Shown here: piece by piece, positions 19,401 through 27,246 of the stretch
Position numbering within the stretch: position 1 is the first letter of the stretch
How the letters are laid out: each line of letters starts with the position of its first letter
Source of the DNA: Bacteroidales bacterium
Lineage (GTDB): Bacteria > Bacteroidota > Bacteroidia > Bacteroidales > JAADGE01
Direction of reading: 5' to 3'
Assembly: GCA_021108035.1 (NCBI GenBank)
Contig: JAIORQ010000052.1
Coordinates: forward strand, 124,001-188,000
DNA length: 64,000 nt
Program-made: the position numbers and the translations under genes
The notes under the pieces: generated by a model
Database searches by the model: none
The model's input: the letters and a program-made list of their open reading frames with translations, nothing else
What the model was told of the DNA's origin: nothing

Positions 19401-20269
19401 CTTATTTAACAAGAAATAATACTGTATATAAAGGAAAAGCAAGTGTTACAAACGGAAATTTCAGGTTCAATTTTATTGTTCCGAGAGATATTGCTTTAAA
19501 TGTTGATTCCGGAAAAGTAAGTTATTATGCTGATAACGGTGTTATTGATGCAAAAGGATATTCGTTTGATTTCCTTGTGGGAGATATTGCAGATGATTAT
19601 CCGGAGGATAATACCGGACCGGAAATTAATTTATATATGAATGATGAAAATTTTGTTTCAGGCGGAATGACTGATAAAAACCCGAGAATATTTGCTAAAC
19701 TTTATGATGAACACGGCATTAATACCGCATCAGGCGGTATAGGACATGATATTACAGGTATTATTGATGATGATGTTCAAAATATCATTGTAATGAATGA
19801 TGATTACAGAGCAGATGAAGATACATATAAAAGCGGCAAACTTGAACATTTTTTGTTTAATTTGGACCCCGGAGAGCATAAACTTAAATTTAAGGCATTT
19901 GATGTTTATAATAATTCTTCCGAAGAGTATCTTGAATTTGTAGTTATTGAATCTGAAAATTTATCAATTGACAGATTGCTTAATTACCCGAATCCGTTCA
20001 CAACTCATACTGATTTTTATTTTGAACATAATCAAGCAGGAACTGAAATAGATGTTTTAATTCAGATTTTTACAATTTCGGGAAAATTGGTAAAAACAAT
20101 TGAATCTACGGTTTTAGCAGGCGGATACAGAGCCGGCCCATATGCTTGGAACGGAACGGATGATTTCGGTAACAGAATAGGAAGAGGTGTTTATGTTTAC
20201 AGAGTAAAACTTAGATCATCAACTGGTGAAATTGCTGAAAAATTTGAAAAGCTTCTGATTTTAAAATAG
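16469..20269 (+). CDS. porU: T9SS sortase PorU (C25 gingipain-like peptidase)
   Basis: PorU removes the C-terminal sorting domain of T9SS cargo at the cell surface and attaches cargo to lipopolysaccharide. The 1266-residue protein has a signal peptide (ISAKVLLISCFLFFYK), beta-rich N-terminal domains, and a C25 peptidase domain from about residue 520 to 900. The catalytic His778 lies in NYIGHGGEHG and Cys812 in TATCEFTRFDDYE, followed by ALFTTARVAY. The end is the CTD typical of PorU itself (YPNPFTTHTDFYFEH ... GRGVYVYRVKL ... EKLLILK). Its vicinity to gldJ and murF supports the assignment. Paired palindromes follow the stop. Confidence 0.93.
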   Translation: MIKISAKVLLISCFLFFYKVEKISSQTFSKKINWQNKRFVSDSITGYYVLDFEKAAMFSDNKLPYFAENINIRKFYDQNFDYKVKLENPEYIVFKNDELSGVLGLENIKESIIIESEVHLARGVPYLQYKLIPAKRNKTTGKIEKLTGFKIKIIKTPRKKSGKQKLYAENSVLQSGTWVKIRISKTGLYKLTFEELQNMGVANPENVRVFGNDAGWLPMIAGEERPDDLIENDILFSSNSIIFFAYGPDKYNYNENKGIFEPRHHYYSKYAYYFLTSEYNSGYDNSVKTINSTTQAETHSVNTYDAFAVHDNDVLNIAQTGRIWYGESFDINNNQNFDFSFPNLINSNTAHININVASTSLSSYFTVSVNGESQNITFSGNYDNHITAFRSSKSFDFNTGTSDNISVNLNFNSSSPAVRSWLDNIYINAKCNLRFTSGQMLFRNAETLGETNITKYTLSNAGSSVIIWDITDPVKPKRVNSNITGTNQTFIFSSSELKEFTAFDNTSFLKPDLENVEQVSNQNLHATPGSTDMIIVTNPDFTAQANELKNLHETMDNMNIKVVTQQQVYNEFSCGADDFSAIRDYARMVYHKASSQDTLRYLLLFGDGSYDNRTGIGENGNYMITYQRKYSEGLTVKGVSDDFFGMLDDDEGDFEDSLDGMLDIGVGRIPVSTVQQASEHIAKIKNYMSPSTYGDWRNQLCFIADDLGENDSVHMTQTEDIIDTISKYYPGLCFNIEKIYLDAYTQYTESGGERYPDANNAINNRVQKGALLLNYIGHGGEHGLAHERVVSISEIESWKNFDKLPIFVTATCEFTRFDDYEFTSAGERVFLNPDGGAIALFTTARVAYIGSNGQLTKEFYRNAFKSFDTGERYRLGDIIRITKTNVNSDNNLIFFLMGDPALKLGYAADNNVVTTLINDHSISEIDTLKALSEASFSGEVQDKYGNKLTNFNGFVYPTVFDKERLVTTQNNDGEGAFTYLTRNNTVYKGKASVTNGNFRFNFIVPRDIALNVDSGKVSYYADNGVIDAKGYSFDFLVGDIADDYPEDNTGPEINLYMNDENFVSGGMTDKNPRIFAKLYDEHGINTASGGIGHDITGIIDDDVQNIIVMNDDYRADEDTYKSGKLEHFLFNLDPGEHKLKFKAFDVYNNSSEEYLEFVVIESENLSIDRLLNYPNPFTTHTDFYFEHNQAGTEIDVLIQIFTISGKLVKTIESTVLAGGYRAGPYAWNGTDDFGNRIGRGVYVYRVKLRSSTGEIAEKFEKLLILK

Positions 20270-20331
20270 GATTTCAGTATTAATAGTTCAATGCTTTTCT
20301 GTAATTGTATGAAAATAAGCTGTTTCAGTAG

Positions 20332-20387
20332 CCCCGACTTTTAAGTCGGGGTTTGATTAAGCTCCACAATAACAGGACTTTAGTCCT
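20332..20387. terminator. Two palindromes after porU, probable terminator
   Basis: A perfect 9-bp stem with 2-nt loop (ccccgactt/aagtcgggg, 20332-20351) is followed by T residues, and a second short palindrome (aggact..agtcct, 20374-20387) is followed by another T-run. Both can act as terminators. The same kind of paired palindrome recurs at 21156-21203, so they may instead be a dispersed small repeat. Confidence 0.6.
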
Positions 20388-20429
20388 TTTAAAATTATGA
20401 CATTTTGAAAATTTAACGAACATTTAATT

Positions 20430-21143
20430 ATGTCATCGAAAGATAATTTTAACCTCCGGTTAATTGAATTGTTTCAGATTAATAAATTAAATCCTGATGA
20501 AAAGAAACGATTTCATTTTGTTACTTTTGAAAAATACGGGTTCAAAACAAATGATACTGCATTTACAGTCTATGAAGATTGGTGGATTCAAAATCCGGAA
20601 ATCGTTAAAAGTAAAATTACATCAATTTTAAAATTGAGTAACAGAATTTATGCTCGACAATGTTCTGTCAAAAAAATTAATAAACCCGAAGCAGATATTT
20701 TTCTTAATCAAAATCATTTATACGGTTCAACAAATTCAAAGGTTAAATTCGGTTTATTTTATGAAGGAATTTTATACGGTATAGCTACATTTGCAGGGCA
20801 AAGACAATTCAGAAAAGGCAGGTCTGTTGAATTGTTAAGATTTTGTACTAAAAACGGATATGCAATAATCGGCGGTTTAGATAAATTGCTGCAAGCATAC
20901 ATTAAAGATTATCAGCCGGATACGATAATGACTTATATTGATTTAGATTGGGGCAAAGGAGATGCTTTCATAAAACTTGGCTTTAAACCAAAAGAAACCA
21001 AAGCTTCAATGATATTCTATGCAAATAAACAATCAGGAATTAGAATTCCCGAAAAGTATTTTAATGATTTTGAAAATATTAATGATTATGTTACAGTTAA
21101 AAACAAAGGCAGTATTAAAATGATTAAAATAATTAAGTTTTAA
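20430..21143 (+). CDS. GNAT-fold-like protein of unknown function
   Basis: The 237-residue soluble protein has a central segment resembling a GNAT-like acyltransferase fold found in phage- and Bacteroidota-encoded proteins: VKFGLFYEGILYGIATFAGQ, VELLRFCTKNGYAIIGGLDKLL, TIMTYIDLDWGKGDAFIKLGF. These map to the GNAT strand-turn-helix with the acetyl-CoA loop, though no clear Q/RxxGxG/A motif is present. The N-terminal 75 residues (MSSKDNFNLRLIELFQ...) look like a short helical DNA- or partner-binding module. Palindromes on both sides make it look like a free-standing unit. The substrate is unknown. Confidence 0.5.
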   Translation: MSSKDNFNLRLIELFQINKLNPDEKKRFHFVTFEKYGFKTNDTAFTVYEDWWIQNPEIVKSKITSILKLSNRIYARQCSVKKINKPEADIFLNQNHLYGSTNSKVKFGLFYEGILYGIATFAGQRQFRKGRSVELLRFCTKNGYAIIGGLDKLLQAYIKDYQPDTIMTYIDLDWGKGDAFIKLGFKPKETKASMIFYANKQSGIRIPEKYFNDFENINDYVTVKNKGSIKMIKIIKF

Positions 21144-21155
21144 TAAGTTGCTCTT

Positions 21156-21203
21156 TCGGATTTTAAATCCGAGAGAAGACTGCATCGGGATTTCAAATCC
21201 CGA
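21156..21203. repeat. Pair of perfect palindromes
   Basis: Two palindromes lie side by side: tcggattttaaatccga (21156-21172) and tcgggatttcaaatcccga (21185-21203). They sit between convergent genes (stops at 21143 and 21240) and may terminate transcription, although neither is followed by a strong T-run. They resemble the pair after porU in layout (two short stems, about 12-22 bp apart). Confidence 0.55.
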
Positions 21204-21239
21204 TAAGCAAAGAAATTGTCCGGTATATAAATATTATTT

Positions 21240-22091
21240 TTACTTATTTTCAGAAAGAAGTAAATTTACTTCTTTTATTAAACTACTGTAAAAGTAGTCC
21301 GTTTCATGATAATAATCTTTATTATGTACATATCTGACAGTTAAATTTTTATTTATGATAACAGCTCCCGGTGTTGTTTCTGTATCTAATTCTTTAAAAA
21401 AGTTATTATCACCGTCAAATAAAATATTATAATTATAAGCAGTATCTCTTATAATTCCTTTGTAATTATGCACAAAAACAGATTCTTCAACAATTTTTGC
21501 AACATATACATCATTATTTTTATTGAAATGTTTTGAAACTTCATCTATTTTTGAATTTTTACCTTTAAAAAAAAATAAAACAACTTTTTCTTTTAAGTCA
21601 TTTTCTTTAAGTTTTTCTCCGGTTAATTTTGTAAGTTCAAAATTAGTTAATTGTTCTTCAGTTTGTGTTTTATTAATATGAAACATAAAAACAGGAAAAT
21701 AAAAATATGAACTTGCAATAAAAATAATTGAGAAAAATATAATTAAAATTGATTTCAAAACATTCTTTTTGAATTTTATTGAATGTCCTGCAACAAACAT
21801 CAGATAAATAACAATCGGAAAGATAAAGCAATAATTAAACGAATAATCTCTGACATAAAAGTTAAAGACAGGAAACATGACAAGAGCAGAAGACATAAAT
21901 AATAATGACTTTATCTTGAAAGATGTTTTATTTTTACGCAATAAAATCCCTGATAAAAAGCTTAATGAAGTTGAATAAATAAAAGTCAACCAAAATAAAT
22001 CCATATCAAATTGATGATAAGCACCGAGGATAAAAGTAAGAGCTCCGAATAAAAATACAGAAAGTCGGCTTATTGTTGTTTTTTCATTCAT
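21240..22091 (-). CDS. Membrane protein with degenerate thioredoxin-like domain
   Basis: The 283-residue protein has four or five N-terminal membrane helices (residues about 10-135) and a periplasmic thioredoxin-like domain (about 145-280). It is a paralogue of the product of 22084-22956: the order of segments, ITEDL-type linker and a TlpA-like beta-strand VVLFFF are shared. The redox motif is lost: where the paralogue has Cys-Gly-Gln-Cys this one reads FKGKNSKID, while the cis-Pro position (TETTPGAVII) is kept. It thus cannot act as a dithiol oxidoreductase and may bind a peptide or regulate its partner. The genes overlap by 8 bp, so they are translationally coupled. Confidence 0.7.
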   Translation of the reverse strand: MNEKTTISRLSVFLFGALTFILGAYHQFDMDLFWLTFIYSTSLSFLSGILLRKNKTSFKIKSLLFMSSALVMFPVFNFYVRDYSFNYCFIFPIVIYLMFVAGHSIKFKKNVLKSILIIFFSIIFIASSYFYFPVFMFHINKTQTEEQLTNFELTKLTGEKLKENDLKEKVVLFFFKGKNSKIDEVSKHFNKNNDVYVAKIVEESVFVHNYKGIIRDTAYNYNILFDGDNNFFKELDTETTPGAVIINKNLTVRYVHNKDYYHETDYFYSSLIKEVNLLLSENK

Positions 22092-22956
22092 TTAAAATAA
22101 TTTTAATTCGTTTTGTAACATCTTTTATATAAACATTTTCGGTTGATTTTTGATAACCTGCATGATGATATCGAATATTCAAATTTTTATCAATAATAAA
22201 GGAATGAGGAAAAGCAAAACAATTCATTTTTGCAGCAAAACTTGCAGATTTATCAAATAGTACCGGAATTTTAATTTCTCTTTTTTTTACAAATTTCCGA
22301 ATATATTCTAAATCATCACTAGGTCCGTTATAGTTTATTAAATAGAACTTAACATCCGGATTATCTTTAAAATTATTCATTATTTTTTCAATAGAAGGAA
22401 ATTGTGCAATACATTGCCCGCATGTTACAGCCCAAAAATCAAAAAAAACGACTTTTCCTTTAAAATCATTTTGTGTTATTTTGTTATTTTCTAAATCTAT
22501 TATTTCAAAATCCGGTATTTTTTTAAATTGTTGTTCATTTACTGCTATATTTTTAATATCATATATAATTTTTTTCGTAAATGCAAATTGCAAGGTGATA
22601 AATATAAGAGCTAGAATTATTAACAGTACTGACCTTTTTTTATATTTTTTAAAATTTATGAAATTACCAATGGTAAACATTATTGAAATTGCAGTTATTT
22701 CTTGCAAATGGTATAATAAATAGTTAATATCCTGATTACTTAATGTTGCACTTCCTATTAGAATAAACCAAGAAACAGTGAATAACAGCAATTTTATGAA
22801 AAAATTAAGTTTTATACTTCTTAAATACAAAGATGATATTAAACTTAAAAAAGAAAGTGAGATAAATGTTAAAAAAGCATTATCTGCCAGAAAATGAATA
22901 GTACTGAATGCTAAGCAAACAATCCCTAATAAAAAAATTAGAATATGTTTTTTCAT
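22084..22956 (-). CDS. Membrane-anchored TlpA/ResA-like thioredoxin
   Basis: The 290-residue protein has four or five N-terminal membrane helices (residues about 5-130) and a periplasmic thioredoxin-like domain (about 145-290). The active site is Cys179-Gly-Gln-Cys182 in FDFWAVTCGQC, with a cis-proline in NCFAFPHSF. Proteins of this design reduce or shuffle disulphides in exported proteins. The upstream gene on the same strand encodes a protein with eight clustered C-terminal cysteines (23014-23657), a plausible substrate. The downstream overlapping gene is a paralogue without the CxxC. The three form a leftward transcription unit. Confidence 0.75.
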   Translation of the reverse strand: MKKHILIFLLGIVCLAFSTIHFLADNAFLTFISLSFLSLISSLYLRSIKLNFFIKLLLFTVSWFILIGSATLSNQDINYLLYHLQEITAISIMFTIGNFINFKKYKKRSVLLIILALIFITLQFAFTKKIIYDIKNIAVNEQQFKKIPDFEIIDLENNKITQNDFKGKVVFFDFWAVTCGQCIAQFPSIEKIMNNFKDNPDVKFYLINYNGPSDDLEYIRKFVKKREIKIPVLFDKSASFAAKMNCFAFPHSFIIDKNLNIRYHHAGYQKSTENVYIKDVTKRIKIILNE

Positions 22957-23013
22957 TGTTTATATGTGTAAAAAGAGATTGTATTAATTAAAATACAATC
23001 TCAAAATTTTGGT

Positions 23014-23657
23014 TTAATGATGTTGGATACATTTTTTTACACATGGTGATGTGTAAAATACACCGCAACCATATAAAGTTGGAACACATTCTGTTCCTTT
23101 ACAGTTACAAAAACCACCCCAAGAGCAGTTGCAAGTACCACCACCTATAAAATAAGGATCATCATGGCCTGCTTTATCAGTCTCAATATTATCTGCTAAA
23201 ATAAAAAAAGTAGGTATCATATTCTCATAATCCTCCAAATCATCAGCAACTATTTGCAACCAACTTTCTTTTAATTTCTCCTTAAATTCTTCATTCTCTG
23301 TTGTTTCATTTTCATATATTTTATAATTTAAATCATTATAAGCCATAACTATATAATCATATTGCCATTTTAAAAATTCTTTGTTTTTTAATTCACATAT
23401 ATTAATTTGTCTTTCCATACCATTGCTTTCTCTTCACTATTTAATTTAACAAATTCTTCAACAACTTCACCGCAATATTTATTTTCAGTAATTGATGTTC
23501 TTAATTGATGAGCTTCATCATTGTATTCTCCAACAATAATGCTGACATTTTGTAATAATATTGTGTTATCTTCTAACACATTCTCAAATTCAAATTCACC
23601 TGGTTGTAATTCTGTTTTGTCATTACAAGAAAATGTAATAACTGCAAAGATAATATT
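23014..23657 (-). pseudogene. Frameshifted fulvocin C-like cysteine-rich lipoprotein
   Basis: Two reading frames cover one apparent gene. Frame A (23657 to about 23389) reads ...IIFAVITFSCNDKTELQPG, a lipoprotein-like signal with Cys, then a region ending LNSEEKAMVWKDKL. Frame B (from 23418) continues INICELKNKEFLKWQYDYI and ends at 23014. A -1 shift near 23405-23418 joins them. The last 39 residues of frame B carry eight cysteines at its positions 96, 98, 104, 106, 111, 118, 126 and 130, with the layout CxC-x5-CxC-x4-C-x6-C-x7-C-x3-C and a GCG. This resembles what I remember of fulvocin C-related bacteriocin-like proteins. No start codon remains upstream: frame A meets TAA at 23658-23660. 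It is thus either decayed or affected by assembly errors. Confidence 0.6.
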
Positions 23658-23817
23658 TTATTCCGTATCCTTCTTCTCTTAATTCAGCGATCATTCTTTT
23701 TGCAGTTCTTTCACTTCAAGTAAAATTATTTGCAACCTGTTGTAATGAGAGACATCTTCCTTTTTCTATCATTTCAAGAAGATATTCTGATTTTTGTTTT
23801 CGTTCAATAAATCTCAT
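23623..23817 (-). pseudogene. Small HTH (WYL/DeoR-like N-terminal) regulator, interrupted
   Basis: An ATG at 23817 opens MRFIERKQKSEYLLEMIEK, then GRCLSLQQVANNFT, a TGA at 23716-23718, and SERTAKRMIAELREEGYGIKY, ending at TAA 23623-23625. The halves form a complete helix-turn-helix of the small Bacteroidota HTH type, in which the residue at the stop is usually Cys or Ser, so TGA probably replaced TGC/TGT. The last ten residues (YLCSYYIFL) do not fit the family and come from the out-of-frame signal sequence of the next gene. A deletion seems to have fused the two genes and removed the start of the cysteine-rich protein. Confidence 0.65.
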
Positions 23818-24101
23818 AATTTACCGGATTTTTGATAATTATTTAAAAAATAAAAGTTCAGTGCAATAAATCAATTTCATTGATTATATTGTTTATTATT
23901 TTAAGGAAAGAAATATAACCGGGGTAAATCAGTAATTTATTTTTTATTATGAATGAAAATTAAGTTATTCATTGTTAATCAGAAGATTATCAAATAATAT
24001 TTTTAAATATTTGTTGATAAAAATATTAACTGATTTCAGTTGCATATTTCAGAGATATTCTGTTTAAGGAGTGTTATTTTTCTGTTTGCAGTTTAAAAAA
24101 A

Positions 24102-25286
24102 TTATCTAAAACTGCTTTTCCTAAAAATTTTCAGCAACATAAAAGTAACAGCAAATGTAACAAGACCTGCAACAATTGCAAATACTACACTTCCGACAAT
24201 ATATTGCAATAAATCTTGTGTAACAGTTTTAAAGCTGATATCAGTTGTAAAGTGAAGCAAATCCATATCATTACCCAGAACCAAAGCTCCGGTATAAAAA
24301 CTTCCGAATAAAATAAAAGGCAACATAGGCGGGATACTGATGTTTGCTGCCAATATTACGATTACTTTATTTAATTTAAAATAATGAGACAATGCTAAAG
24401 CAACAATTGTTTGCCAACCCCAGACAGGAAGAATGCCCATAAAAAAGCCAAAGCCTACAGCTTTGCTTATTTTAAGATTTGAATCTTTGCTTTGAAGTAT
24501 ATTTTCTTTAATGATTGTTCTGAAACTTTTCTTCTTAATGTTATGAACCAATCTTGCAGGCAGCCCGTAAAAGAATGCAACAATAACTAATATCGTATTT
24601 AAAATACTGATTCTTAAAAAATCTGTAAAGGGTCTGAAATGAGAAATGCGTTTATCTTCTTCCGGATAAAAAACATTTATCGGAACAACAAGAACATCAA
24701 GCCCTCTCCATGAATTACGAACAATAACTTCAATTTCAAATTCGTATTTATTAGAAAAGTATCTTCTTTTATTGATTTTTTTTAAAGGATATAATCGATA
24801 ACCGGATTGAGTATCAGGATGTTTAACAGCGGTTTCAATACGAAACCAGAAATTTGAAAAATTATTGGCAAAACTGCTGCCGTGTTTTTGGTCTTGTCCC
24901 TCCATATTTCGAGCACCTATGATAATTGCATTTTTATGCTCGTCAAGTTTTGAGAGAAATTGAGGCAAGTCAGAGGCAAAGTGCTGACCGTCTGAATCTA
25001 TTGTTATTGCAAATTCATACCCTAATTCTTCAGCATATTTAAAACCGGTTTTTAGTGCGTAGCCTTTGCCTTTATTTTTTGTGTATGATTTGATATGAAT
25101 ACCTGAATGTTTCGACAAGATATCTGAAGTATTATCTGTTGAACCGTCATTTACTACAATAATGTTGCTTGTATATTTCAGTACATCTTCAATAACGTCT
25201 GACAGAAAAGGAGCATTATTGTATGTTGGTATAAGAACGCAACATTTTTTTTCTTCAAAAATTTTATAGTATTTTTCGGCACTCAT
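24102..25286 (-). CDS. GT2 glycosyltransferase fused to DUF2062
   Basis: Residues about 15-235 are a GT2 glycosyltransferase: CVLIPTYNNAPFL, IIVVNDGSTDNT, GKGYALKTGFKYA, TIDSDGQH (metal-binding DxD) and QSGYRLYPL. A membrane helix follows, then a DUF2062 domain (about 275-390) with GFGFFMGILPVWGWQT and NISIPPMLPFILFG. This fusion is a regular member of aryl-polyene/flexirubin-type gene clusters in Bacteroidota, where it probably decorates the lipid at the inner membrane. It faces away from the C45 gene, with a 148-bp spacer holding short repeats. Confidence 0.85.
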   Translation of the reverse strand: MSAEKYYKIFEEKKCCVLIPTYNNAPFLSDVIEDVLKYTSNIIVVNDGSTDNTSDILSKHSGIHIKSYTKNKGKGYALKTGFKYAEELGYEFAITIDSDGQHFASDLPQFLSKLDEHKNAIIIGARNMEGQDQKHGSSFANNFSNFWFRIETAVKHPDTQSGYRLYPLKKINKRRYFSNKYEFEIEVIVRNSWRGLDVLVVPINVFYPEEDKRISHFRPFTDFLRISILNTILVIVAFFYGLPARLVHNIKKKSFRTIIKENILQSKDSNLKISKAVGFGFFMGILPVWGWQTIVALALSHYFKLNKVIVILAANISIPPMLPFILFGSFYTGALVLGNDMDLLHFTTDISFKTVTQDLLQYIVGSVVFAIVAGLVTFAVTFMLLKIFRKSSFR

Positions 25287-25377
25287 AGCGAATGCAAATA
25301 AATAGTTTTTTTCGGAAGTTTCCTAAAAAAAGGATTGAATTAGATTGAATTATTTATTGATAATTTAACAGTGTAAC

Positions 25378-25450
25378 AATTCAGCAATAAAACAATTTAA
25401 CAATGAAACAATTTAACAATAAAGCAATTTAACAATGAAACAATTTAAAA
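25378..25450 (+). repeat. Short 16-bp tandem repeats leading into a start codon
   Basis: About four imperfect copies of caatttaacaataaaa run from 25387 through the start codon at 25435, and the coding start itself (ATGAAACAATTTAAA) is one more copy. Two earlier ATG codons in the array lead to immediate stops. The array thus supplies the leader and first codons of the gene. Confidence 0.7.
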
Positions 25451-27120
25451 AGATATTAAATTATTTCTTCATAAGCTTATTGCTGTTCTTAATCGGATTT
25501 ATAATATATTTTTTTCAAGCCATAAAAATGCCTCCGCCTGAAGTTCAGGATAAATCTTCTTTAGATGAGAATAGAGAAGTCTTGGGTGAAAATTTTTACG
25601 GAATAAAAAATAATCGATTGAGAAAAAGTGAAAGCGGATTGTATGAATTATATATTGAAGGAAAACCCTTTGAAAGAGGTGTATATCACGGAAAGTTAAC
25701 AGCCGAACTTGGTAAAAAACAAGAAGATGCTTTTGTTGAAGAAATTAAAAAGATGATACCGTCGGAAAGTTTTTTAAAGTTTCTTAAATATATGACAGCC
25801 TGGTTTAATCGAAATATGGATGATTATATCCCGAAGGAATATTTGAAAGAAATTTATGGTGAATCCGAATCAGCATCAAAAGAATATGAATTTATCGGTG
25901 AGAATTACCAACGCATTTTAAATTATCACGGAGCACATGATATTGGGCATGCTTTGCAAAACCTCACAAAAGTCGGGTGTACATCTTTTTCTTGTAATCA
26001 TGAAAAATCAGCTGACGGGAGATTAATCATCGGCAGGAATTTTGATTTTTATGTAGGTGATAAATTTGCAGAAGATAAAATCGTTACCTTTTATAATCCG
26101 GAGAGCGGATATCAATTTGCAATGATTACTTGGGGAGGTTTTCACGGTGTAGTTTCCGGTATGAACGACCAAGGATTAACAGTAACTTTAAATGCTACAA
26201 AATCTGAAATCCCGTTTTCTTCTGCTAATCCTATTTCGCTGATTGCGAGAGAGATATTGCAATATGCATCAAGCATTGAAGAAGCTTTTGAAACAGCAAA
26301 AAAACGAAAAGCATTTGTGGCAGAGGCAATTATGATAGGTTCTGCAAAAGATAATGCAACGGCAATTATTGAGATTACGCCTAATAATTGTTCTCTTTTT
26401 TATCCGAAACAAAATATTGTTATCGGACCGAATCATTTTCAATCGGATGAATTAAAAGCAACAGAGTTGAATATTGAAAATATAAGAGAAAGTTCTTCAA
26501 TGTATCGTTACAATCGGATGACAGAATTGATAAATCGTTATAATAAAATTGATTATCAGGAAGCAGCAAGAATATTGAGAGATAAAAAAGGTTTGAAGGA
26601 TGCCGATATCGGAATGGGTAATGAAAAAAATATTTGCCAATTGATTTCACATCATTCAATAATATTTAAGCCAAATGAGTTGAAGTTCTGGATATCTACA
26701 AATCCTTATCAATTGGGAAAATATGTTTGCTATGATTTAGACAGTGTTTTTTCTGTGTTTCCGGGAATGACTGAAAACAGGGAAATATATGAAAATGAAT
26801 TTACAATACCTGCGGACAGTTTTTTATATACAGATGATTATCAGAATTTTAAATATTTCAGAAAACAAAAAGACATTATTAAGAAAGCAACAAATGATGA
26901 GACTTATCAGATAAAAGATGTTAAAGAAATTTCTGAACTGATTGATTCAAACCCTGAATATTTTTATGTTTATCAATTAGCAGGGGATTATTATTTTGAA
27001 AAAGAGGATTTTAAAAATGCAAAATATTATTACAAACTTGCTTTAACAAAAGAAATTACAACGATTCCGGAAAGGAGAGAGATTGAAGAAAAATTAAATG
27101 AAATTTTGGAAAATAAATAA
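25435..27120 (+). CDS. C45 family (acyl-CoA:6-APA acyltransferase-like) N-terminal hydrolase
   Basis: The 561-residue protein has one N-terminal membrane helix (LLLFLIGFIIYFFQA) and a C45/AAT-type Ntn-hydrolase domain. The probable nucleophile is Cys182 in TKVGCTSFSC, with GRLIIGRNFDF, MITWGGFHGVVSGMNDQGL and IIEITPNN following as expected for the four-layer fold. Precursor cleavage before Cys182 would activate it. The C-terminal 60 residues look like a TPR pair (FYVYQLAGDYYFEKEDFKNA). C45 proteins are common in aryl-polyene/flexirubin clusters, possibly moving or cleaving amide-linked acyl groups. Confidence 0.85.
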   Translation: MKQFKKILNYFFISLLLFLIGFIIYFFQAIKMPPPEVQDKSSLDENREVLGENFYGIKNNRLRKSESGLYELYIEGKPFERGVYHGKLTAELGKKQEDAFVEEIKKMIPSESFLKFLKYMTAWFNRNMDDYIPKEYLKEIYGESESASKEYEFIGENYQRILNYHGAHDIGHALQNLTKVGCTSFSCNHEKSADGRLIIGRNFDFYVGDKFAEDKIVTFYNPESGYQFAMITWGGFHGVVSGMNDQGLTVTLNATKSEIPFSSANPISLIAREILQYASSIEEAFETAKKRKAFVAEAIMIGSAKDNATAIIEITPNNCSLFYPKQNIVIGPNHFQSDELKATELNIENIRESSSMYRYNRMTELINRYNKIDYQEAARILRDKKGLKDADIGMGNEKNICQLISHHSIIFKPNELKFWISTNPYQLGKYVCYDLDSVFSVFPGMTENREIYENEFTIPADSFLYTDDYQNFKYFRKQKDIIKKATNDETYQIKDVKEISELIDSNPEYFYVYQLAGDYYFEKEDFKNAKYYYKLALTKEITTIPERREIEEKLNEILENK

Positions 27121-27246
27121 TAAAATAATAACTTTGTAAAGTTGAGGTATATCTATTATTAACAAATAAATTAAAAAAATTATGCTGAACAACTTTTTTC
27201 TTGATGAAATTATGATGCTGAAAATTATAAATTTGACAGAAAATAA

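Noticed and set aside
23014-23418. Stand-alone 134-residue protein
   Set aside because: The upstream frame holds the matching N-terminal half and a lipoprotein-like signal, so this is the second half of a frameshifted gene.
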